Shown here piece after piece: positions 36,763 to 45,510 of a DNA stretch of 64,000 nucleotides (position 1 is the stretch's first letter; every line of letters starts with the position of its first letter). The DNA lies in contig NZ_SDIC01000001.1 in NCBI RefSeq assembly GCF_004116405.1, forward strand, positions 558,001-622,000. The letters run 5' to 3'. The translations under genes and the position numbers were made by a program. This DNA comes from Halegenticoccus tardaugens (GTDB taxonomy: Archaea; Halobacteriota; Halobacteria; Halobacteriales; Haloferacaceae). The notes beneath the pieces were generated by a model. That model was given only the letters and a program-made list of their open reading frames with translations. It searched no databases and was not told the origin of the DNA.

Positions 36763-37125
36763 ATGGCACTCATCGACACCATCCTGATCTTCGTCATCAG
36801 CCTGCTCATCGGCGCGTTCGCCATCCACCTCGGCGCGAAGCTCGTCATCGACGCCGACGTCGGGTTCGGCAGAGCCGTCGTCACGGCGCTCATCGGCGCG
36901 ATCGTCTGGGGAGTCTTGAGCTTCTTCGTGGGGTGGATTCCGCTTCTCGGACCGCTCCTCATGCTCGTCGCCTGGGTCGGCGTCATCAACTGGCAGTACC
37001 CGGGCGGCTGGGGGACCGCCGCCGCGATCGGCCTCATCGCGTGGATCGTCGCGGTCGTCGTGCTGTACGTCCTGGCCGTCGTGGGCTTCCTCTCCTTCGA
37101 CGCCCTCGGCGTGCCCGGGGCGTGA
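36763..37125 (+). CDS. Small membrane protein in amphi-Trp operon
   Basis: 120 residues, four predicted helices (TILIFVISLLIGAFAIHLGA, VVTALIGAIVWGVLSFFVGW, LLGPLLMLVAWVGVINW and the C-terminal IAWIVAVVVLYVLAVVGFLS). Short loops, no motifs. Starts 3 bases after the amphi-Trp stop, so the pair is co-transcribed and may act together at the membrane. Confidence 0.78.
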   Translation: MALIDTILIFVISLLIGAFAIHLGAKLVIDADVGFGRAVVTALIGAIVWGVLSFFVGWIPLLGPLLMLVAWVGVINWQYPGGWGTAAAIGLIAWIVAVVVLYVLAVVGFLSFDALGVPGA

Positions 37126-37206
37126 GGATCGTCCGACCCGCGCCGGACGCCGTATCGCCCGACGCCCGCCCCGCGGCGGGCCGACGACGGACGAGGACGA
37201 CTGGCG

Positions 37207-38964
37207 TCACTCCCGGCCGTCGAGCGCTTCGTGGATCTTTTCGCCGCGCTGGAGGCGCGCGGCGATAGTGAACGTCTGCTCGCGCTCCCGCCGCGTGGGC
37301 GAGTGCGCCGCGAGGTAGCGCGCGACCGCGACGAGCAGCGTCCGCCTCTCCTCCTCGTCCGTCCGCGCGTCGTGCTGGGCGAATCCCGCCTCCAACGCCT
37401 GGTACGTGTGAAATCCGGCGTCCTCGCGCAGCAGCGCCTCGCCGAGCCGCACCTTCAGCGCCGCTGGATCGCCGCCGGCGTCGAGGTAGTGTGCGGCCAG
37501 CCGCCCCGCGGCGTTCACCTCACCCTCCTCGTCGAACGCCCCCAGCAGCTCCGTCAGGAGCGCCTCCGGGTCGGCGTCCGGATCGCCGGGCTCGGGGATC
37601 GGCGCGGGCGGCGTGTTCAGGAAGCGGTCGAGGTAGACGTTGACCGCGCCGTCGAAGACGCCGCGGTACAGTTCGGGCGCGTCCGTCCGCCGCGCGAGCC
37701 GGTGGACCGCGTTCGCGTACGTGAACGTGTGGTGGACGGTGTTCCAGTCGCCGAACTCGTTGACGGTCGAAAACCGCGCGACGCGCGTCCCGGCCGCCAG
37801 CGCGACCTCCCGGGCGAGCTCCTCGACCGTCGCCCCGTCCCGAATTGCTCCCTCCAGCGCCTCGACGATCGCCTTCGGATCGTCCGCGAGGAGCATCTCG
37901 ACGAACCCCTGCGGCCGCTCCCACGCCCTCCCGTCGCCCGCCGCCACCGCGTCGTCGAGGCGGTCGAACGCCGCGTCGAGCATCGCGGCGAGGTCGACCG
38001 GCCGCCGCCACGACGAGCGCTCCTCGCTCCGGGCCGCGGTCGCCAGTCCGTCGACCAGGCTCGGGAGAACGTGGTCCGCGTGCTCCCAGCCGACGTGATC
38101 GAGCGCCTCGCACGCCTTGTTGACGAAGTCCATCGTGTGCCCGACGTCGAGGTACCGGTGGTCGGTCGCGGCGGCGACGAGCATCTCCGCGAGCTCCGAC
38201 TCCGAACGACCCGCCGCGATAGCGGTTCTGAGACAGCGCTCCGCGCCGTCGGCGTCGCGGACGTCGATCGTGTTCCGGAACCACGACTTCAACCGCTCTG
38301 CGGGGACGTCGCGGGCGTCGAACGGATCCTGATCGAACTTCGGCGGCTGGTCGGCGCAGTCGCGCGCGACGTGGACGAGCCCCTGGTACAGCGCCCGCTT
38401 TCGGTCCTCCTCGCGCAGCTCGGGGAGGACGTTCGCCATCGCCGCGAGGATCGTCAGCCCCGGCCCCCACCCGCCCTCGCGGTAGCGCGTCCCGAACAGC
38501 ACCCCGGTTTCGACCTGTCGCTCGGGTTCGACGCCCGCGTCGACGAGTCCGATCGCCGACTTCGCGATCACCAGCCGGAGGTTCTGTTCGAGCCCGTCCT
38601 CCAGCCGTTCGGCCCAGTGAACCGCCGGCGGGTCGTCGCGCCGCGGGTTCGGATCGACGTACACGGTCCCGTCGCGGACCTCGACGGGGTAGGTCGGCAC
38701 GTCGTCGGCCCACGGATCGAACGTGCTCCCGCAGGACAGTTCGAACCGCGCGTGGTGCCAGTGGCACGTCAGGATGCCGTCGTCGACGGTGCCCTCCGTC
38801 AGCGGGAAACCCATGTGCGGACAGCGGTTGTCGACGGCGCGAACCTCGCCCTCGTGGTGAATCAGCGCGATCGACCGCCCGGCGACCGTGAGAAGCGTCC
38901 GCCCCTCGGCCTCCAACTCCGCCTCGGGGACCGCCTCGACGAAGTTTTCTGTGACTTCGCTCAT
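37207..38964 (-). CDS. Rieske [2Fe-2S] protein fused to a large helical domain
   Basis: 585 residues. The N-terminal ~110 form a Rieske domain with cluster motif CPHMGFPLTEGTV and, 16 residues after the His, CHWHHARFE. The remaining ~470 residues are helix-rich (WGPGLTILAAMANVLPELRE, RPQGFVEMLLADDPKAIVEA) with conserved His pairs (DHRYLDVGHTMDFVNKACEA, NTVHHTFTYANAVHRLARR) but no family I can name. No membrane anchor, so it is cytosolic. Possibly a self-contained redox enzyme; partner unknown. Confidence 0.85.
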   Translation of the reverse strand: MSEVTENFVEAVPEAELEAEGRTLLTVAGRSIALIHHEGEVRAVDNRCPHMGFPLTEGTVDDGILTCHWHHARFELSCGSTFDPWADDVPTYPVEVRDGTVYVDPNPRRDDPPAVHWAERLEDGLEQNLRLVIAKSAIGLVDAGVEPERQVETGVLFGTRYREGGWGPGLTILAAMANVLPELREEDRKRALYQGLVHVARDCADQPPKFDQDPFDARDVPAERLKSWFRNTIDVRDADGAERCLRTAIAAGRSESELAEMLVAAATDHRYLDVGHTMDFVNKACEALDHVGWEHADHVLPSLVDGLATAARSEERSSWRRPVDLAAMLDAAFDRLDDAVAAGDGRAWERPQGFVEMLLADDPKAIVEALEGAIRDGATVEELAREVALAAGTRVARFSTVNEFGDWNTVHHTFTYANAVHRLARRTDAPELYRGVFDGAVNVYLDRFLNTPPAPIPEPGDPDADPEALLTELLGAFDEEGEVNAAGRLAAHYLDAGGDPAALKVRLGEALLREDAGFHTYQALEAGFAQHDARTDEEERRTLLVAVARYLAAHSPTRREREQTFTIAARLQRGEKIHEALDGRE

Positions 38965-39098
38965 GTCACAGGATACCGAGGGACGGGGTAAAACCGTTCC
39001 CGGAAGCGGATTTCTGTAAGTCTGAGTATCATTCTATCCGTCCGGTCATTCCGGCGGTGGATACGCTTTTGACGGTCGCGCACGTACGATCATCGACC

Positions 39099-39971
39099 GT
39101 GTCCGAACTCACCGTCCGGATCGACCCCCACGTCCACTCGACGGCGTCGTACGACGCGAACGCGCCCGTCGAACTCGTGTTGGAGCAGGCGGCCGAGATC
39201 GGGCTCGACGCCGTCGTCGTCACGGACCACGACGTCATCCACGAGTCGCTCCGCGCGGCCGAACTCGCCCCGTTGTACGGCCTCGTCGGCATCCCCGGCG
39301 TCGAGGTGTCGACGGCCCACGGACACCTCCTCGCGATCGGCGTCGAGGAGATGCCGCCCCGACGCGCGCCCCTCGACGAGACCGTCGCGTGGATCCACGA
39401 CCGCGGCGGCGTCGCGATCGTCCCCCACCCCTTCCAGCGGAGTCGCCACGGCGTAAAGCGGCGCTACCTCGACGACTGCGACCCCGTCGACGCCGTCGAG
39501 GTGTACAACTCGTGGCTCTTCACGGGCTACAAGAACCGGCGCGCCCGGCGATTCGCCGACGCGAAGGGCTACCCCGGCGTCGCCGCCAGCGACGCGCACA
39601 GCGTCCCGCTCGTCGGCCGTGCGTACACGGAGATCACGATCGACGGCGCGACCCGCGCGGACCTCGACGCCGCGTTGATCCTCGACGCGATCCGCGACGG
39701 CGAGACCGCCATTCGGGGCCGCCGGACGCCGATCCCGGTCTCCGCGCGCCACTACGCCATCGGCGCGGCGCGGACGAGCGGCTACTACGCGAAGGTCGGC
39801 GCGCTCCGCAGCGGACGGGTCGCGAAGACGAGCGCGCTCCTCGGCGGGAAGGCGGCCAAGACCAGCGCGCATCTCGGCGGCAAAGCCGCGAAGACGAGCG
39901 CGCTCCTCGGCGGCAAGTACGCCCTGACGGGCGCTCGGGCGCTCTATCACCTGTCGCCGCTGTCGCGGTGA
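39099..39971 (+). CDS. PHP-domain phosphoesterase with tandem 11-residue repeats
   Basis: 290 residues from GTG 39099 (MSELTVRIDPHVHSTASYDA). PHP metal motifs: DPHVHS, VVVTDHDVIHE, PGVEVST, IVPHPF and the late SDAHS. The catalytic domain ends near residue 220. The tail contains three copies of AKTSALLGGKA (residues 242-274), predicted as an amphipathic basic helix that may attach the enzyme to membranes or lipids. An upstream GTG at 39057 is less likely. Confidence 0.88.
   Translation: MSELTVRIDPHVHSTASYDANAPVELVLEQAAEIGLDAVVVTDHDVIHESLRAAELAPLYGLVGIPGVEVSTAHGHLLAIGVEEMPPRRAPLDETVAWIHDRGGVAIVPHPFQRSRHGVKRRYLDDCDPVDAVEVYNSWLFTGYKNRRARRFADAKGYPGVAASDAHSVPLVGRAYTEITIDGATRADLDAALILDAIRDGETAIRGRRTPIPVSARHYAIGAARTSGYYAKVGALRSGRVAKTSALLGGKAAKTSAHLGGKAAKTSALLGGKYALTGARALYHLSPLSR
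39822..39920 (+). repeat. Three 33-bp tandem repeats inside the PHP gene
   Basis: Units 39822-39854, 39855-39887 and 39888-39920 encode AKTSALLGGKA, AKTSAHLGGKA and AKTSALLGGKY. The nucleotide copies differ at third positions, so the repeat is under protein-level selection rather than freshly duplicated. A degenerate fourth copy (AKVGALRSGRV) precedes them. Confidence 0.85.
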
Positions 39972-40158
39972 GGCGCGTTTCGTGATCGATCGACGGTCCG
40001 TACCGCTCCGGACGTAGAGCGCGCGGCGTCGACGACGGCGACCCGGGAAGACGGGGTACGGCCGCTCCGGCCGCGTCGAACGCGCCAGCGCCCCCCGTTC
40101 GCGCGCTCCGGACTCCCCGTAGCGAACGGTTTTGTCGCCCGTCCCCGAAGGGCGCGCG

Positions 40159-40818
40159 ATGTCGCACCACACCGACGGAGCGCGGTTCGTCCGCTCCCAC
40201 GGCGGCCACCGCGTCGAGGCGCTGACCCCGGAACCGACCGTCCACGACGGCGCGCAGATCACGGACAGCGCGCTCGGCGCGTGGACCGAGATCAGGCCGG
40301 GCGCTCGGATGCACGCCTCCGAGATCGGCGACTACACGTACCTGATGGAGCGCGTCCAGCTCGACTACGCGAGCGTCGGGAAGTTCGGCAACGTCGCCTC
40401 CGACGCCAGACTCGGCCCGACGAACCACCCGATCGACCGCCCGACCGCCCACCACTTCACGTACCGCTGTGCGATGTACGACCTCGGCGAGGACGACCCG
40501 TCCGTTTTCGAGTGGCGGGCCGACCACCCGGTCGAGGTTGGCCACGACGTCTGGATCGGCCACGCGGCGACCGTCCTGCCGGACGTGACCGTCGGAAACG
40601 GGGCCGTCGTCGGCGCGGGCGCGGTCGTCGTCGACGACGTGCCCCCGTACGCGATCGTCGCCGGCGTCCCCGCGGAGCGAGTGGGGCGGCGGTTTCCCGA
40701 CGACGTCGCGGCGCGGATCGAGAAGACGGCGTGGTGGGACTGGGGCCACGAGACGCTCCGGGAGCGACTCGACGAGTTCCGAGATCTCGACTCGTTCCTC
40801 GACGCCTACGCCCCCTGA
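40159..40818 (+). CDS. Hexapeptide-repeat acyltransferase (phosphonate-type)
   Basis: 219 residues from ATG 40159. Left-handed beta helix with hexad repeats; YASVGKFGNVASDARLGPTN, then HPIDRPTAHHFTYRCAMYDL and HDVWIGHAATVLPDVTVGNG closely follow the pattern of the transferase-hexapeptide proteins found in phosphonate operons (TIGR03308-like), ending WWDWGHETLRERLDEFRDL. No phn genes lie nearby, so the acceptor substrate is uncertain. Confidence 0.85.
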   Translation: MSHHTDGARFVRSHGGHRVEALTPEPTVHDGAQITDSALGAWTEIRPGARMHASEIGDYTYLMERVQLDYASVGKFGNVASDARLGPTNHPIDRPTAHHFTYRCAMYDLGEDDPSVFEWRADHPVEVGHDVWIGHAATVLPDVTVGNGAVVGAGAVVVDDVPPYAIVAGVPAERVGRRFPDDVAARIEKTAWWDWGHETLRERLDEFRDLDSFLDAYAP

Positions 40819-40873
40819 CGTATCTCAGCGCGATCGCTCTCGAACGGAGCGGGACGGAAAAGACGCGACCGCT

Positions 40874-41995
40874 TCAGTCGGAGGCGACGACGGGACGCTT
40901 CCGGTCGCGACCGCCGGCCAGGTCGAGCACGTCGTCGAAGAAGTCGAGCGTGTCGTGCGGGCCGGGGTTCGCCTCCGGGTGGTACTGGCGGGTGATGACC
41001 CGAAGTTCCTCGTTCGTCAGCCCCTCGGCGGTGTCGTCGTTGACGTTCACCTGCGTCACGTCGAGCCGCGGGCCGGGGTCGGCGACCGTGTAGCCGTGGT
41101 TCTGCGTCGTCATGACGACGCGGCCGGTGTCGAGGTCGCGGACCGGCTGGTTGACGCCGCGGTGTCCGAACGCCATCTTCTCGGTCGTCCCGCCGAGCGC
41201 GCGGGCGATCACCTGCTGGCCGAGGCAGATCCCGGCGAGCGGGACGTCGCCGACGAAGTGCTCGACGAGCGCCGTCGCCGCCTCGAAGTTGGCGGGGTCG
41301 CCCGGACCGTTCGAGATGAAGAGCACGTCCGGGTCGACGGCCTCCACGTCCGCGACGCTCGCGTCGTAGGGGAGGACGTGCACGTCCGCGCCGCGATCGG
41401 TGAGAGAGGAGACGATCGATCCCTTCGCGCCGCAGTCGACGAGCGCGACGTCGCACTCGCCGCCGTCGTCGGACTCCGTGCGACTCGCGGCCGAGCCCCG
41501 CTCGGCGAGCCCGCGGTGGATCGTCGGCTCGGTCACGCTCACCTGCGCGCCGATGTCGGCGTGCTCGCTCATCCCCTTGCACGCTTCGAGTTCCTCGCGC
41601 GCCGTCTCGGGGGTCGCGTCGGGACCGACGGCGATGCCACAGCGCATCGCGCCCTCCTCGCGGATCGTCGTCACGAGGTCGCGCGTGTCGACGTGGTCGA
41701 TCGCCGGCACGCCCTCCTCGGCGAGCCACTCGACGATCTCGTCCGTGAACTCCCGGGCGACGGCGGCGCGCGGGTGGATCCGGTCGGACTCGAATCGTTC
41801 GTCTCGGACGCCGTAGTTCCCGATGAGGGGGTACGAGAAGGTGAGGACCTGCTCCTCGTAGGAGGGGTCGGTCAGACTCTCTTCGTAGCCGGTGTAAGCC
41901 GTGGTGAACACCAGTTCGCCGCGCGTCCGCCCCGGAACGCGGCCACGCGCCTCGACGACGCGACCGTCCGCCAGAGCGATGTAGGCGTCCGACAT
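40874..41995 (-). CDS. carA: Carbamoyl-phosphate synthase small subunit
   Basis: Glutaminase subunit that feeds ammonia to CarB. 373 residues from ATG 41995 (MSDAYIALADGRVVEARGRV). The N-terminal CPSase domain holds TAYTGYEESLTDPSYEEQVL; the class I amidotransferase triad is Cys in LAGICLGQQVIARALG, plus His and Glu in RQYHPEANPGPHDT. carB lies 7.6 kb away, so the two subunits are not in one operon. Divergent from an lrp gene over a 97-base region with a palindrome. Confidence 0.97.
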   Translation of the reverse strand: MSDAYIALADGRVVEARGRVPGRTRGELVFTTAYTGYEESLTDPSYEEQVLTFSYPLIGNYGVRDERFESDRIHPRAAVAREFTDEIVEWLAEEGVPAIDHVDTRDLVTTIREEGAMRCGIAVGPDATPETAREELEACKGMSEHADIGAQVSVTEPTIHRGLAERGSAASRTESDDGGECDVALVDCGAKGSIVSSLTDRGADVHVLPYDASVADVEAVDPDVLFISNGPGDPANFEAATALVEHFVGDVPLAGICLGQQVIARALGGTTEKMAFGHRGVNQPVRDLDTGRVVMTTQNHGYTVADPGPRLDVTQVNVNDDTAEGLTNEELRVITRQYHPEANPGPHDTLDFFDDVLDLAGGRDRKRPVVASD

Positions 41996-42046
41996 TACGA
42001 GAAACACATGAAACCCGGGCACATAAGCGTTACTTTCGAAGCCACG

Positions 42047-42061
42047 TTACGAATTTCGTAA
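42047..42061. promoter_or_regulatory. Palindrome in the carA-lrp intergenic region
   Basis: TTACGAA-T-TTCGTAA, perfect 7-base arms, lies just upstream of a TATA-like CATATG for lrp and about 52 bases before carA. A related half-site TTACTTTCGAA is at 42030-42040. The layout fits an Lrp-family operator controlling both divergent genes. Confidence 0.6.
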
Positions 42062-42092
42062 TCCATATGCCGACCGACGCGCATACCCGTGT

Positions 42093-42506
42093 ATGGACGA
42101 CCTCGATCGGCGGATCCTGAACATCCTCCGGCGCGACGCGCGGACGCCGTACACGGAGATCGCGGGACGCGTCGGCACCTCCGAGGGGACCGTCAGAAAC
42201 CGCGTCGAGCGGATGACGACCGAGGGGATCATAGAGCGGTTCACCGTCGCGACCCGCACCGGCAACGTCAAGGCGATGATCGAGGTGTCCGTCGCCGTCG
42301 ACGTGAACACCGCCGAGGTGTGCGACCGGATGGCCGAGTGGGAGGAGGCCGACTTCGCCTGGCAGGTCTCCGGCGAGGAGGACATCGTGCTCGTCGTCGA
42401 CGCGACGGACACGCGCGCGGTGAACGAACTCATCACGCAGGCGCGCGAGCTGGAGGAGGTAAAGAGCACGAAGACGCGACTGATCCTCGACGAACGGCTC
42501 GGGTGA
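42093..42506 (+). CDS. Lrp/AsnC-family transcriptional regulator
   Basis: 137 residues. Lrp-type HTH (LDRRILNILRRDARTPYTEI, VGTSEGTVRNRVERMTTEGI) followed by the RAM effector domain (VEVSVAVD-like strand, FAWQVSGEEDIVLVVDATDT). Likely senses an amino acid. Its divergent neighbour carA, in the arginine/pyrimidine pathway, is the obvious candidate target. Confidence 0.94.
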   Translation: MDDLDRRILNILRRDARTPYTEIAGRVGTSEGTVRNRVERMTTEGIIERFTVATRTGNVKAMIEVSVAVDVNTAEVCDRMAEWEEADFAWQVSGEEDIVLVVDATDTRAVNELITQARELEEVKSTKTRLILDERLG

Positions 42507-42609
42507 GACGCTTTCGGCCGGCGGTTCGTCGACCGCGACGAACCCGAGCAGCTCCCCTCCCACCACGCCGCCCGTCACACCTTTCTCGCGGGCGGGGGTA
42601 GCGGACGGC

Positions 42610-43710
42610 ATGCGACGAGACCTCCGGTCGAGCGGCGACGCCCGGGCGCGCGGAACCGCGGCGGACGGCGGACGCGCCGAGTCGGCGGATCGGGTCGTCG
42701 TCCTGAACCCGGTCAGCGGGAGCGCAGACCACGCCGAGACGGTCCGGGAACTCGCGGCCGAGCACGGCTTCTCGGTCCGGGAGACGAAAGAGGAGGGCGA
42801 CGGGATCCGCTTCGCCGCCGAGGCGGTCGACGCCGGCGCCGAATTCGTCTTGGCCGCGGGCGGCGACGGCACGATAAACGAGGTGCTCGCCGGAATCGAC
42901 CGGGGCGGCGGCGTCGAGGACGTGACGTTCGGCGTCGTCCCGACGGGAACCGGCAACAACTTCGCGGCGAACGTCGGCGTCGAGGGCGTCGAACACGCCT
43001 TCGAGGTCGCGGAATCCGGCGAGCGCCGCCGGATCGACCTGGGCGTCGCCCGCGCGACGGCCGACGGCGAGGAGACCTCGCGCCCGTTCGTCAACTCCTG
43101 CGTCTGCGGGCTGACCGCCGAGGCGAGCGGGGCGACGGAGCCCGACTCGAAGAGCCGGTTCGGCGTCGTCGCGTACGTGTTGACCACGCTGCGGACCATC
43201 GCCGATTTCGAACCCATCCAGCTCCGCATCGAACCCGAGCCCGGGCCAGAGACGGGAGCGTCGGAGCGATCCCGAGGTGGCGGCGGCGACCGGGGCGACG
43301 ATCGGTCCGGCGATCCTAGCGACCGCGTCGTCGCGGACGCCGCCGCCGCCGACGACGAGCCGTGGACCGGCGAGGCGCTGTGCGTCCTCATCGGCAACGG
43401 GCGACGATTCCCGGCGGAGGGGCGGACGCAGGCCGACGTGGAGGACGGCCTGTTCGACGTGACGATCATCGAGGACCGACCCGCGGTCGACCTGGCCGGT
43501 CAGGCCGCCGTCCAGCGGCTGTTCGGCGGCGAGACGGAGAACATCACCCGACTGAAGACCCCCGCGCTCTCGCTCGACGTCCGGAACGACGATCCGATCC
43601 GGTTCAGCCTCGACGGCGAGATGCTCTCGACCGATCGCCTCGTCGTCGAGACCCGCCCGAACGTCCTCGAACTGTGCGTCGGAGAGGCGTACGAACCGCA
43701 CCCGGAGTGA
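42610..43710 (+). CDS. Diacylglycerol/lipid kinase family protein
   Basis: 366 residues. Disordered head, then the NAD/DAG-kinase core: VVLNPVSGSADHAETVRELA, the nucleotide motif LAAGGDGTINEVLAGI and GVVPTGTGNNFAANVGVEG. The C-terminal part IRFSLDGEMLSTDRLVVETR is the substrate-side beta domain. A low-complexity insert (about residues 205-245, Asp/Arg/Gly-rich) interrupts the C-terminal domain. Presumably phosphorylates an archaeal lipid alcohol or diacylglycerol-like lipid. Confidence 0.92.
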   Translation: MRRDLRSSGDARARGTAADGGRAESADRVVVLNPVSGSADHAETVRELAAEHGFSVRETKEEGDGIRFAAEAVDAGAEFVLAAGGDGTINEVLAGIDRGGGVEDVTFGVVPTGTGNNFAANVGVEGVEHAFEVAESGERRRIDLGVARATADGEETSRPFVNSCVCGLTAEASGATEPDSKSRFGVVAYVLTTLRTIADFEPIQLRIEPEPGPETGASERSRGGGGDRGDDRSGDPSDRVVADAAAADDEPWTGEALCVLIGNGRRFPAEGRTQADVEDGLFDVTIIEDRPAVDLAGQAAVQRLFGGETENITRLKTPALSLDVRNDDPIRFSLDGEMLSTDRLVVETRPNVLELCVGEAYEPHPE

Positions 43711-43729
43711 GGAGTCTCGCCCGTCGACC

Positions 43730-44389
43730 TCAGTGTCCGGATTCCATCCACCCCTTGGCGGTGTGGATGCGATTGTACGCCCGCGCGAGGAGGCGGTCTG
43801 TGGGACTCAGTTTGACGATCGCTTCGACCCGACCGGCGCGGACGGCGTCGACGACCCCTCGCGGGGTGAGTTCGTCCGCGTCGATCTCGGTGTACGCCCG
43901 CCCGATCTCGATCGGGTAGTGCGCGTCGCTGCCGCCGACGAGGGGGAGGCCGAGACGGTCCGCGAGTCGCCTCGTCCGCGCGACGTGATCCGGGTTCTTG
44001 CCGTTCAGCTCGACGGCGTCGAACTCGGCGTCGGAGTTCCGGGCGGCGCTGTTTCGGTACGGGTGCGCGAGGATGGCCACGCAACCCCGATCGTGCGCGA
44101 GAGACACCGTCTCGACGGGGGTGAGGCCGCGGGCCTCGGTCCTGCTCGGCGGGTTCGGTCCGACGACGAGGACGTGTCCCTCGGTCGTCGACACCTCGAT
44201 TCCCGGGATCGTCGGCGTCCGAATCTCGGCGGAGTACGCGTAGTCGTGATTCGTCACGGCGAAGCCGTCGAGGCCGCGGAGGCGGGCGGCGACGGCGTTC
44301 AAACGGAGTCCCAGCGGGTCGTACCGCGTGGCTCGGCCGCGCCATCCGTGGAAAAAACGGCTGTGGGTGTGAAGGTCGACGGCGAACAC
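43730..44389 (-). CDS. PHP-domain phosphoesterase
   Basis: 219 residues from GTG 44389 (VFAVDLHTHSRFFHGWRGRA). Metal motifs DLHTHS, VTNHDYAYSAE, PGIEVST, ILAHPYRNS and GGSDAHYP are complete. Related to the PHP gene at 39.1 kb but without its repeat tail; ends LARAYNRIHTAKGWMESGH. An upstream ATG at 44446 would add 19 unconvincing residues. Convergent with the lipid kinase, 19 bases apart. Confidence 0.88.
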   Translation of the reverse strand: MFAVDLHTHSRFFHGWRGRATRYDPLGLRLNAVAARLRGLDGFAVTNHDYAYSAEIRTPTIPGIEVSTTEGHVLVVGPNPPSRTEARGLTPVETVSLAHDRGCVAILAHPYRNSAARNSDAEFDAVELNGKNPDHVARTRRLADRLGLPLVGGSDAHYPIEIGRAYTEIDADELTPRGVVDAVRAGRVEAIVKLSPTDRLLARAYNRIHTAKGWMESGH

Positions 44390-44483
44390 AGTCGAACAAC
44401 CCGGGGATGGCCCTTTGCTCTTACCCCTCTCGCTCGGCGCTCGCATCGAAGCACCCTTCACCCCCGTCCGCAATGACTCCGCC

Positions 44484-45104
44484 ATGAGCGCGAACGAGGT
44501 TCCCCCGTCCGACGACGGCGGCGGGACGGAGACGCGGGAGCGCGGCGAGACGGAGGTTCACCGAAACGCCCGACAGGACGTCGTCGCGGTCGACGGCGAC
44601 GACAACGAACAGGGGCTCGTGAATCGCCTGGAGGCGCACACCGGCGACGGCGTCCGCCACCGCGCGTTCACCGCGCTGGTGTTCGACCGCGAGGGCCGCA
44701 TCCTGCTCGCCCAGCGCAGCCCGAAAAAGCGCCTCTGGGACACCTACTGGGACGGCACCGTGGCGTCGCACCCCAGCGAGGGTCAGACGCAGGAGGAAGC
44801 GACGCGGCAGCGCCTGGAGGAGGAACTCGGCGTCTCCCCCGACCAGTACGGCGACCTCCGCGTGACGGACAGATTCGAGTACAAGCGCTACTACCCGAAC
44901 GAGGGCGTCGAGTGGGAGGTCTGCGCGGTGCTGAAGGTGACGCTCGACGACACCTCCCTCGACCCGGACGAGGACGAGATCGGCGGAATGCTCTGGGTCG
45001 ACTACGAGCACCTGCACGACCACCCCCGGTGGTACCGGCAGCTTCGGCTCTGCCCGTGGTTCGAGATCGCCATGCGCCGTGACTTCGAGGCTGGCCCTCG
45101 CTGA
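44484..45104 (+). CDS. idi: Isopentenyl-diphosphate delta-isomerase (type 1, Nudix)
   Basis: Interconverts IPP and DMAPP for archaeal lipid synthesis. 206 residues from ATG 44484 with an acidic N-terminal extension. Active-site segments: LLAQRSPKKRLWDTYWDGTV, Cys-equivalent region ASHPSEGQTQEEATRQRLEE (Nudix box-like), and EYKRYYPNEGVEWEVCAVL. Last 26 bases overlap the start of the JAMM protease gene. Confidence 0.94.
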   Translation: MSANEVPPSDDGGGTETRERGETEVHRNARQDVVAVDGDDNEQGLVNRLEAHTGDGVRHRAFTALVFDREGRILLAQRSPKKRLWDTYWDGTVASHPSEGQTQEEATRQRLEEELGVSPDQYGDLRVTDRFEYKRYYPNEGVEWEVCAVLKVTLDDTSLDPDEDEIGGMLWVDYEHLHDHPRWYRQLRLCPWFEIAMRRDFEAGPR

Positions 45105-45510
45105 GTCCGTCCGCGGGGACGTGCTCGCCCACGCCGCGGCGGGCGCGCGCGACCCGGCCGGACCGAGGGAGGTCTGCGGCGTCCTCGTCGGCGAGCGGAA
45201 CGACGCGGGGAGAAGCCGCGTCGTCGACGCGGTTCGAGTCCCGAACGTCGCCGACGATCCGAGAACCGCGTACGAACTCGATCCGGTCGCGACGCTCGCC
45301 GCGATCGAATCCGCAGAACGCGACGGACGGGATCTCGTCGGTTTCTATCACTCCCACCCCGAGAGCGCGCCGCTTCCCAGCGCCGCGGATCGAGCGCGCG
45401 CGACGTGGACGGGGTACGTCTACCTGATCGCCTCGCCCGCGACGGACGAACTGCGGGCGTGGCGCTGGTCCGGCGAAGCGTTCGATCCGGTGGCGGTCGA
45501 AGGGCCTTAG
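45079..45510 (+). CDS. JAMM/MPN metalloprotease (deSAMPylase candidate)
   Basis: 143 residues from GTG 45079. JAMM zinc site complete: Glu in EVCGVLVGE, then YHSHPESAPLPSAADRA (HxHP with the downstream Ser/Asp). Size and motif match Haloferax HvJAMM1, which removes ubiquitin-like SAMP proteins from targets. The start lies within the idi gene, so the two are translationally linked. The 3' end overlaps the convergent HAD gene by 4 bases. Confidence 0.92.
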   Translation: MTSRLALAESVRGDVLAHAAAGARDPAGPREVCGVLVGERNDAGRSRVVDAVRVPNVADDPRTAYELDPVATLAAIESAERDGRDLVGFYHSHPESAPLPSAADRARATWTGYVYLIASPATDELRAWRWSGEAFDPVAVEGP

